Positions 13,654 to 21,600 of a stretch of 24,352 bases of DNA are shown here, one piece after another. A model generated the notes under the pieces. The model was not told where the DNA came from, searched no databases, and saw only the letters and a program-made list of their open reading frames with translations. The stretch covers positions 1 through 24,352 of the forward strand of contig RFHL01000305.1 of assembly GCA_003696875.1 (NCBI GenBank). Direction: 5' to 3'. Position numbers and translations under genes: made by a program. The stretch is from Bacteroidota bacterium. GTDB taxonomy: Bacteria; Bacteroidota; Bacteroidia; J057. Every line of letters starts with the position of its first letter. The stretch's first letter is position 1.

Positions 13654-14733
13654 ATGAACATTGTCCTACTCTTTGGCGGGCGTTCGCCCGAGCACGAGGT
13701 ATCTCTCAACTCTGCCCGCAATATCTACGCGGCCATGGATCGCGATCGACATCAGGTGTTCCTAGTCGGGATCGACCTGCAGGGGCGCTGGCGGGAAATG
13801 ACCGAGGCGGCCTTTCTGGCGGCGCGGCGGGTGCCTGAGACAGGAGGCGAGCTCTATCTGGTACCCGGGGCAGGCGGCGAAAGCTTGCGCCGGATAGGCG
13901 ATGGCAGCGCGCTGGGGCCGGTGGAGGTGGTCTTTCCCATCACCCACGGACCCAATGGCGAAGATGGCAGCCTGCAGGGGCTGCTACGGCAGTTGGGGCT
14001 GCCCTTTGTCGGGCCGGACGTAACGGGCTCAGCCGTCGCGATGGACAAGGATGTGGCCAAGCGCCTGCTGCGCGATGCCGATCTGCTGGTCGCGCCCTGG
14101 CTGTGCTTCGAGGCGCACGAGCACCGGCGGGTAGACTTCTTTGCCGTGGCCAATCAGTTGGGCACGCCGCTCTTTGTCAAACCAGCCTGCATGGGCTCAT
14201 CGGTAGGCGTGAGCAAAGTGGAGACGAAGGCCGAATTTGATGCGGCGATGGCCGAAGCGTTTCGCTATGATCGCAAGGTCCTGGTGGAGGCCTTTATCGA
14301 GGGGAGAGAACTGGAATGTGCTGTGCTCGGCAATGCCGGCGACATCGCCGCCACGGCGGTGGGCGAGGTAGCCATGCAACAGGCGGGGTTTTACGACTAT
14401 GAATCCAAGTACCAGAGCGCCGTCAATGCCGAGATCCTGATCCCGGCCCCCGGCATAGACGAGCAGTTGCTGGCCAAGCTGATGCTCATCGCCCGGCACG
14501 CCTTCCGGGCGCTGGATTGCGAGGGCATGGCCCGGGTCGATATGTTTCTCACCGCCGATGAGGCGGTGTACATCAACGAGGTCAATACCCTGCCGGGTTT
14601 TACCAACATCAGCATGTATCCCAAGCTGTGGGCGCAGGCAGGCGTACCCTATGGGGAGCTAATTGAGACCCTCATGGAGCTGGCTCTGGCCCGGGGAGAG
14701 GCCGAGCAGGCGCTGAACCGGGACCGCGCTTAA
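13654..14733 (+). CDS. ddl: D-alanine--D-alanine ligase
   Basis: 359 residues, an ATP-grasp ligase that joins two D-alanines with ATP for peptidoglycan synthesis in the cytoplasm. Visible signatures are LLFGGRSPEHEVSL (5-18), FPITHGPNGEDGSLQG (94-109), the ATP-grasp segment VKPACMGSSVGVSKV (175-189), EAFIEGRELECAVLG (212-226), FYDYESKY (246-253), and EVNTLPGFTNISMYPK (309-324) with the metal-binding Glu and Asn. The Tyr in FYDYESKY fits D-Ala-D-Ala specificity and not the D-lactate form of Van ligases. It is not in a mur/fts cluster here. A -7 element lies 34 bases upstream and the DnaA-box-like cluster about 130-270 bases upstream. The TAA stop shares the palindrome TTAA with the stop of the convergent gene. 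Confidence 0.96.
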   Translation: MNIVLLFGGRSPEHEVSLNSARNIYAAMDRDRHQVFLVGIDLQGRWREMTEAAFLAARRVPETGGELYLVPGAGGESLRRIGDGSALGPVEVVFPITHGPNGEDGSLQGLLRQLGLPFVGPDVTGSAVAMDKDVAKRLLRDADLLVAPWLCFEAHEHRRVDFFAVANQLGTPLFVKPACMGSSVGVSKVETKAEFDAAMAEAFRYDRKVLVEAFIEGRELECAVLGNAGDIAATAVGEVAMQQAGFYDYESKYQSAVNAEILIPAPGIDEQLLAKLMLIARHAFRALDCEGMARVDMFLTADEAVYINEVNTLPGFTNISMYPKLWAQAGVPYGELIETLMELALARGEAEQALNRDRA

Positions 14734-16211
14734 TCCTCCTCAAAGCGAACCTTGACCACCGACAGGGTCCGACCCCGGTTCTGCAAGTACACCATCAGGG
14801 CTTCCTGATTGTTGATCTGCTCGCAGTAGCGGGGATAAAACTCGTTGCCGTAGCGGTAATCCCGAAACAGGGGCTTGCGCACCGAGATGTCTCCATCAAT
14901 GGTCACCAGGTTGTAATAGACGTTGAAGTCCATCCGCCGGGGCTTGTACTCATAGAAGATATAAGCCCCCTGCCCACCAATGGCATTGAAGTAGGAAAGC
15001 GAGGCTTGTACATCAGACTGCTGCTGCTTGTCGACGATGGCATGCCACTCGATCCGCCCCTCGGGGGATACCGAGGTCAGGATCACATCATCATAGTGGT
15101 ATATGGCCCGGTCTACCCACATACCCCGCATATCCTGGTAGGTGCGATACGTGATGTAGAACTGCTCGGCAATCAGCAGTACCCCACCATCGGAGCGTAG
15201 AATGATGCCATTCATCGGGTCCATGACAAAGTTGCGCAGCTCGCGCCCCCGCTCAATCTGCCCGGAGGAGAGGTAATTGCTGAGAAAATTGGCATCAAAT
15301 GCCTGGATGGCACTCTGCTCAAGCACGCCATAAGGCGAGATCTTTTGGAAGAGGGTTCCCGCGATCTGATCCGTCCCCCGGTTGGAGTAGAAGCCCGCGA
15401 CATAGATGTTCTCATCCCGATCGAGGCGAAAGGCCAGGTCGCTGATAAAGCGGTCTCCCAATTCAATGGGCAGTTCTTCACCCTCCAGGGTACGCGTATT
15501 GTGCCGATAGACCAGATAGGAAAAGTCGTTGGAATCGGTGACCCGGGTGGCGCGGTAGAATTTGCCCAGAATAAAGACATTGCCTTGGTTGCTGACCCGC
15601 AGGCTACGCATGCGAAAGCGGTTGTCCGGATACCGCAGCACGATCTCTCCATTGCTGACGAGTTCCCCCGAGGTGTCGAACAGATAGTAGAGAATCTCCT
15701 CAGCCTCCCGGCGGTTTTCGAGGTTTTTGTAGCAGACCAGGCGCCGCTTGTCGGGCGACAGCACATACTGCAGGTCCACCTTATGCTCCTTCTGGTTGGG
15801 GTATATCGAGAGAATCGCTTCCGATGCCAGCTCATTCCCGTCCAGGTCATAGCTGAAGTAGTAGGTCTTGATGATGCCTTCCTTGGGAAAGAACTCAGAA
15901 ACGAACACCATAATGTGATCACCAATGACCGTCAGCAGGTCGATGTTTTTGTGCCCGTTTTGCTCCATGACCTGCTGGGTCCAGGCCTTCTTCAGGCGGG
16001 CGTCGTACTTGGTCAGGGCGACATAGCGGGAAGAGCTTCGGCTGGCAGGTCCCAGCGTAACGATGCCGCCATCTACGGGAGAGTACTCGTAATAGTCTGG
16101 GAGGGGTTCTCGCCGGCCCACATCCAAACGGGCGACGACCTCCTGGGCCATCCCTTCGGACCCCCAAAAAAGAAAGACAAGCAGCGAGAGGCGAAACCAG
16201 AAAAATTTCAT
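14730..16211 (-). CDS. Exported protein of unknown function, beta-strand rich
   Basis: 493 residues from the ATG complementary to 16209-16211; a longer frame exists, but this start gives a signal peptide (MKFFWFRLSLLVFLFWGSEG, cleavage near MAQ at 23) and lies just after a good -7 element. The mature protein is a long run of beta strands with periodic motifs such as YLFDTSGELVSNGEIVLRY, then GNVFILGKFYRATRV, then ENIYVAGFYSNRGTDQ, and GGVLLIAEQFYITYRTYQD. The pattern suggests a beta-propeller-type fold. Several Tyr-rich strands and DGDISVRKPLF are present. No catalytic motif or T9SS sorting domain is seen, so a periplasmic location is likely. No family is recognised. It lies downstream of the small membrane protein gene (88-base gap) and meets ddl tail to tail with a four-base overlap. 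Confidence 0.75.
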   Translation of the reverse strand: MKFFWFRLSLLVFLFWGSEGMAQEVVARLDVGRREPLPDYYEYSPVDGGIVTLGPASRSSSRYVALTKYDARLKKAWTQQVMEQNGHKNIDLLTVIGDHIMVFVSEFFPKEGIIKTYYFSYDLDGNELASEAILSIYPNQKEHKVDLQYVLSPDKRRLVCYKNLENRREAEEILYYLFDTSGELVSNGEIVLRYPDNRFRMRSLRVSNQGNVFILGKFYRATRVTDSNDFSYLVYRHNTRTLEGEELPIELGDRFISDLAFRLDRDENIYVAGFYSNRGTDQIAGTLFQKISPYGVLEQSAIQAFDANFLSNYLSSGQIERGRELRNFVMDPMNGIILRSDGGVLLIAEQFYITYRTYQDMRGMWVDRAIYHYDDVILTSVSPEGRIEWHAIVDKQQQSDVQASLSYFNAIGGQGAYIFYEYKPRRMDFNVYYNLVTIDGDISVRKPLFRDYRYGNEFYPRYCEQINNQEALMVYLQNRGRTLSVVKVRFEED

Positions 16212-16230
16212 AAAAAAGATGATTGTGCTC

Positions 16231-16238
16231 CAAAAATA
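16231..16238 (-). promoter_or_regulatory. -7 promoter element of the exported beta-rich protein gene
   Basis: On the minus strand this reads TATTTTTG, an exact TAnnTTTG match that ends 19 bases before the ATG at 16211. The -33 position has only a GTG. It suggests the gene is transcribed separately from the small membrane gene upstream, with a leader of about 15 bases. Confidence 0.5.
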
Positions 16239-16299
16239 AAAAGCTAAGGTGGTGCACGAGGCCGGAAAGACAGCTCGGAGGCCGGCCACCTCCCCCATA

Positions 16300-16497
16300 T
16301 TATTGATTGGGTCTCACGACCTTATACGCCCGATATACCCGAAAGATACCATAGGCCACCAGCAGAACCCCCAGCAAAACCCGAAAAAAGGGCGTTAACT
16401 CGGCCAGGGCCGGCGGCGGCTTGAGCGGCAAAAATACGCCCATAAAAATGAAGAAAGCCCCCATAAAGAAGCCGAGGTAGGCAGTGAATTTTTCCAT
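16300..16497 (-). CDS. 65-residue membrane protein with two helices
   Basis: A short leftward frame with ATG complementary to 16495-16497 and TAA stop. Residues 6-25 (AYLGFFMGAFFIFMGVFLPL) and 36-55 (PFFRVLLGVLLVAYGIFRVY) form two membrane helices separated by a Pro/Ala-rich loop (KPPPALAELT). The tail RAYKVVRPNQ is basic. The helix-loop-helix layout and the phrase GVLLVAYGIFRVYRAYK resemble small uncharacterised inner-membrane proteins of Bacteroidota. No function is assigned. It is divergent from the caspase-like gene and precedes the exported protein gene on the same strand. Confidence 0.7.
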   Translation of the reverse strand: MEKFTAYLGFFMGAFFIFMGVFLPLKPPPALAELTPFFRVLLGVLLVAYGIFRVYRAYKVVRPNQ

Positions 16498-16639
16498 GAT
16501 AAACGGTTTGGTGATGGTAGGTCGGAAGGCCCCTTGGCTGTGAGCACAGGGTAGGGCAAGTTAACACTCACCTGTATATATTCGTAGTACGGGACCGGAA
16601 TCTTTGGTTGTCCCTTACCTCCCTGGAAGTCCCGCCCCC

Positions 16640-18676
16640 ATGTCGTTTTTCTCCCTGATCCGCGTCGCCTCATCCGGCCCCCCATCCAAATGGGTGCTGC
16701 TACTCATGTGGATCAGTGGCCTTTGGGGCGCCGATTTGCCGGCGCAGGAGCGCTTTAGCCGGGTATACGGCGGCGATAAGGACGAGCATGCCATGGGGGT
16801 CGTGCAGGCCCAGGATGGCAGCTATGTGCTCACCGGCTTCACCTTTTCCGAGGGGGCCGGAAAGAGCGACGTGTGGGTGATGAAGGTCGATGCCTACGGC
16901 CAGGAAATCTGGCGCCAGGTCATGGGGGGGCCTGACTTTGACTGGGCCAATGACCTGGTGGAAACCCGCGACGGCAACTACGTCGTGGCCGGATATACCC
17001 GCGACTCGACCAGTGGGGCCCGCAACGCCTGGGTCTTTGCCCTGAACCGCCATGGCGAGCAGATGTGGTCACACACCTACGGGGGCGATCAAGCCGACGA
17101 GGCCCGGGCCATCATCCAGACCCGGGACGGCGGCTTTGCCGTGGCGGGCTATTCCTACTCCTTTGCCCGGGGCGAAAGCGACCTCTGGATGCTACGGCTC
17201 GATGCCGTGGGCCAGGCCCGCTGGGAAAAAACCTATGGCGGCACCGGAACGGAGCAAGCCTACGCCCTCGCCGAGACCGAAGACGAAGGCTTTGTCATCG
17301 GCGGCTACCAGTCCTATGGCGAGCCCCAGCTCGCCGATATGCTGGTGGTCCGGACCGACCGCCACGGTAAGGGCATCTGGCGGCGGGCCTTGCCCGCCCC
17401 GGGCAATGCGGCCGTAGAAGGAATCCGTGTCTTGCCCAACGGCCAGTTTCTGGCTGTGGGCTGGGGCTACCCGCCCGGGGGAAAGAGCCTCGACGCCTGC
17501 GTCGTCAGGCTGGGTCCCAGCGGGCAGATCCTCGACACCCACTGGTATGGCGGGGACGACAAGGATACCGCCTATGACCTGATCCCTGTAGCCGGAGGCA
17601 ACTATGTGATGGCGGGCCAGACGGCCTCTCGCGATGGCAGCTCCGACGCCTGGCTCGTCGGGTTGGACGGCCAGCTGCAAGAGCAGTGGCAGCGCTACAC
17701 CCAGGGACAGGGCCGCGACTGGGCCCATGCCCTCGCCCCTGCCCACGACGGCGGCTTTGCCGTCGCCGGGGGCACCAGCAGCTACGCCCGCAGCGGCAGC
17801 GACATCCTCTTCCTCAAAACCGATGCCCAGGGCAACTTTGATCAGGGGCCCGTGCAGGCCGAGCTGGTTCTGCCCCCGCGGGAAGACCACCCGGAGGACT
17901 ACACCACCAAGGCCGCCCCCCTTAAGCCCAATCTGTACGTGCTTGCCATTGGCGTGTCCCAGTACCAGGATAGCAGCATACGGCTTCATTTTGCGCATCA
18001 GGATGCCGTGGCGCTGAGCCAGGCCTTTCAAGCGACCGAAGGCCGGCTCTTTGGCCGGGTAGAGACCCGCGTGATCACCGATGAGGCAGCCACCCTGGGA
18101 ACCATCAAGCGCGGCATCGCCTGGCTGGAACAACAGGCGACCCAAAAGGACATGGTCCTCATCTTTGTCTCCTCTCACGGCGCGCTGGACCACAAGGGAA
18201 ATCTCTATATCCTCCCCTACGACTTCAATGCTCAAAGCCTTTTTGCCACAGGCCTCAACATCCGGGATCTGACCGAGGGAATCAATGGCACTCCCTGCAA
18301 GAAGCTCATCCTGCTGGATGCCTGCCACAGTGGGCAGTCGGCCTACGACTACTTTGAGCTGGCCACCGCCAAGGCCAGCAACCTCAATGAGGCCGTGGCC
18401 GACCTCGTCCAGACGGAGTCTGGCATCACGGTCATGACCTCCTCCAGCGGCCGGGAATTTTCCTATGAGCACCCCGATTGGGGGCACGGCGCTTTTACCA
18501 AGGCCCTGCTGGAGGGCCTGCGCGGCGAGGCTGACTTCAACGGCGACCGGGTCGTGCGCCTCATTGAACTGAATCTCTATGTCACCGAGCGGGTCAAGAC
18601 CCTGACCGAGGGGCGGCAGCATCCCTTCACCCCGATCAATCAGTTTGGCGACATTCCCCTCCTGATCCTCGATTAG
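16640..18676 (+). CDS. Secreted seven-repeat propeller fused to a caspase-like peptidase
   Basis: 678 residues from the ATG at 16640, which gives a signal-type N-terminus (KWVLLLMWISGLWGADLPAQ, 17-36). Residues about 43-400 hold seven repeats of about 52 residues, most with YGG, DGG(F/Y)xVAGY and a W-x-x-x-(L/V)D-x-x-G element, for example QTRDGGFAVAGYSYSFARG; they should form a beta-propeller. The C-terminal part (about 430-678) is a peptidase C14 caspase-like domain: LYVLAIGVSQYQD, the catalytic His513 in FVSSHGALD, and the catalytic Cys562 in LLDACHSGQS, followed by MTSSSGREFSYE. Both dyad residues are intact, so proteolytic activity is plausible. Substrate and trigger are unknown. Two upstream words, TATATTCG (16577-16584) and AATCTTTG (16599-16606), are each one mismatch from the -7 consensus. 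The stop is two bases from that of the convergent T9SS protein. Confidence 0.88.
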   Translation: MSFFSLIRVASSGPPSKWVLLLMWISGLWGADLPAQERFSRVYGGDKDEHAMGVVQAQDGSYVLTGFTFSEGAGKSDVWVMKVDAYGQEIWRQVMGGPDFDWANDLVETRDGNYVVAGYTRDSTSGARNAWVFALNRHGEQMWSHTYGGDQADEARAIIQTRDGGFAVAGYSYSFARGESDLWMLRLDAVGQARWEKTYGGTGTEQAYALAETEDEGFVIGGYQSYGEPQLADMLVVRTDRHGKGIWRRALPAPGNAAVEGIRVLPNGQFLAVGWGYPPGGKSLDACVVRLGPSGQILDTHWYGGDDKDTAYDLIPVAGGNYVMAGQTASRDGSSDAWLVGLDGQLQEQWQRYTQGQGRDWAHALAPAHDGGFAVAGGTSSYARSGSDILFLKTDAQGNFDQGPVQAELVLPPREDHPEDYTTKAAPLKPNLYVLAIGVSQYQDSSIRLHFAHQDAVALSQAFQATEGRLFGRVETRVITDEAATLGTIKRGIAWLEQQATQKDMVLIFVSSHGALDHKGNLYILPYDFNAQSLFATGLNIRDLTEGINGTPCKKLILLDACHSGQSAYDYFELATAKASNLNEAVADLVQTESGITVMTSSSGREFSYEHPDWGHGAFTKALLEGLRGEADFNGDRVVRLIELNLYVTERVKTLTEGRQHPFTPINQFGDIPLLILD

Positions 18677-18678
18677 CC

Positions 18679-21600
18679 TTACTCCAGCCGGATCCGCCGG
18701 AAGAACTGGCCTCGCTCCGTCTGTATCCGGAGCAGATAAAGCCCGCGGGCCCAGTTGGCTGACAGGGGTATATCCATCTCCCAATCCCCCGCCACGTCTT
18801 GCCAGCCTTGCTGGAACATCAGGCGGCCATCAGGACTCAGCAGCCAAAGCTGCAGATGGTCGTAGCGGGCAGCCTCCAGGCGCAGCCACAGATGATCCTG
18901 GGCAGGATTGGGGCCCAAACGCAGTCCTTGGGTCATCCAGGCATCCAGCGAGGTAAGCAGGATCTGAGCGGTATCGCTCACGGTCTCAGTCCCGCAGGGA
19001 TTGGTTTGAGAAAGGGTGATGATGTACTGCCCGCTTTGGCTATAGGTATGAGTGGGGATAGAATCGCTGCTGTTGGTGCCATCCCCAAAATCCCAAAGGT
19101 AGCTGCCGCCCCCAGTGGACAGGTTGGCAAAAAAGAGGGTGCCGTTGGATTCGGTAAAGGAAAAAGCCGGCAGCGGGTCCTCATCCCGTAATCCCACGGT
19201 GAGGGTATCGCTCACGATCACACACCCACTGCTATCGGTGACGATCAGCGTGAAGGCTCCTGCCTGCAGGCCCAGCAGGTCTTGGGTACTATCTCCCTGG
19301 CTCCAGGCATAGGAAAAGCCTCCCACGCCACCAGTCGTCGTAATCAGGATGGCCCCATCGGCATTGCCGGGGCAAGACTGGGCGATGATGGTATCGACCT
19401 GGACCAAAATCTGGGGCGGCTGGCTGAGCGAGAGCGAGTCGGTGACGGAACAGCCATTGGCATCGGTGACGGTGACAGTGTAGGTACCGGCCGGCACATT
19501 GAGCAAGGTCGGGTCGGTTTGGGCGGGCTGGATGTCCCACAGGAAATCCAGGGGCCCGCTGCCCCCACTGCCCTGCGCCAGCAGGGCCCCGTCGCTCTCA
19601 CCAAAACAGCTGATCGGGCTCAGCACCGACAGGCTTACCGATGGGGACACCGGCGCAATGTCTACCATGATGGAGTCCCGACGAATCAGCCCCAGCGAAT
19701 CGGTGACCTGGACCCAGATCAGGCTATCGCTGATATAGATGCCCGCCGGATTGCTGATCGGCAGGCTGGAGGTGGTGGCCCCGGTAGACCAGAGGTAGGT
19801 AGCCCCGGATAGCGAGCCGGCCTCAAGTGTCGCCCCCGGGCAGAGCAGTTGGGCGTCTGGCCCCAGGTCTATGGCAGGCGGAATGCCCAGGACGAAGGCA
19901 TCGAATCCAAAGCCATCGGCTTCAACGGTCGAGTCGGCGGCAAAGACAAAGCGAAAACGGACCGTCGGGCTGCCGGCCAGCCCGGCCGGCAAGGGATGCT
20001 GCACATGCTGCCAGCCCCCGGGCCCCGGACCGCTCCAGCCCTGGGGCTGCCCGCCCGGCTGGGCCAGGATGCTGGTGTCGTTGTACCAGTTGAAAGGGGC
20101 GCCCCCTGCGCCCAGGGTCAGCCAGGTTTCGCCCCCATCGGTCGAGGCCTGCAGGACGGCGCCATCGGCGCCGGCTTCGGTCTCCCACCAGATCTCAGCC
20201 CCCAGCCACACATCGCCGGTGATCCCACTCAGATCAAAACAGGGACTCAGAACGGCAGAGCGCTCCCCGGGGGCATAGCTGCCCGTTCCCAAACCACCGG
20301 TGACCCAGGCCTGGGTCCCGGAGGCCGCACCGATGATGGTATTCTTGGCTGGCGCGCCAAGCGTCCAGGTAGCGCCAGGCCCCTGCACGCGCCAGGATCC
20401 TGCCCCGTTTTCAAAATCCTCCCGATACGGAAAGGTTGTCACCGCAGGCAGGTGCTCCACGATGCCCTGGAGGGTATCATTGGTCGCATCGGCATCGCCG
20501 GGATAATCCAGCGCGACACTTACCTCATAGGTCCCTGGCAGCGAAAAGTCGACCGTACTGGCAAAGACGTAGCTCAGGGTATCGCCCAGAAGCAGGCTCC
20601 CGGGGATCAGCTCGGGGGGGGCCACCGGCACCTGGTCTACGAGCAAGGTCGCTTGGATGCCGCTGGCAGGCAGAATGCCCCTATTTTCGACCACAAACCC
20701 CACGGCCTCACTGCTCCCCAAGGTACAGCCGGGTGGGGGCAGCCTCAGGGCCGCCACCGCCACGTCGTGGGGGATCAGTTCTTTGACCACCAATTCGTCT
20801 ACGGCCATGTCTCCATTAAAGGAGTTGCCCAGGCTATCTTCGCCCACATCTCCTACTACCAGGATGCGCACCGAGCTGCCGAGATAGGGCAGTAGGTCCA
20901 GCGTATCCCGCAGCCAGGGATCTGAGGCGGCCGTCTGCTGGGGACCGCTCAGCTGCCAGAGGGTGTCGGTCCCGGTGCTATCGTTTACCAGGACAGCGAG
21001 GGTGCCAATAGAGGTCCCATACATGTGGTAGGCAAAGAGAAAATAAGGATTCGCAACTGTCGTCAGGTCTACACAGGGCAAAGCGAGGACAGCCCTCGCG
21101 CCGGGCACGGCTCCCGAACTCTCCAGGTAGACATAGCCGCCACCTCCACTGGCATCATCATTGGGACCAGTAGCGCCGCTCGCGGTAGCCCCCACCTGCA
21201 GCTGCCAGTCGAGGGCATCTGAGGGCACATTTCGCCAGAAAGGAAAGGTGGTGGTACCGGTCGGATAGCTGTCAAAGGATTCGGTCAAGGGCAGGCTCAC
21301 GGGCGGAAGATGCGTCAGCGTCTGGGTCAGGCTGTCGTTGCTCGCGTCTCCGTCACCGGGCAGGAGGACAAAGGCCGTCAACCCATAGGTTCCCAGCCCA
21401 CTCAGGTCGGCCAGCGCGGTGAAGGTGAAGGTCGCGGTATCGCCCGGGGCCAAGGTCCCGGGCAAGGATTCGGGGGCCACCGGTGGCCCCGCATTCAGGG
21501 CATAGCTCAGTTGCATACCCGTAGCCGGGCTGGTCCCGGCATTGTAGACCTGCACCGTGACGGTCTCCTGGCCCAGGTCACAGGCATCCTCCGTTGGCGC

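Noticed and set aside
12690..13721. Leftward open frame of 343 codons across the repeat-effector gene end and the DnaA-box stretch
   Set aside because: It is antisense to the better supported gene and crosses the skewed intergenic stretch; the product is not protein-like.
15345..16247. Rightward open frame of 300 codons opposite the exported beta-rich gene
   Set aside because: Antisense shadow; the opposite strand has a signal peptide and promoter element.
17192..18784. Leftward open frame of 530 codons opposite the propeller-caspase gene
   Set aside because: The sense strand encodes intact repeats and a caspase-like dyad; the antisense product has no recognisable motif.
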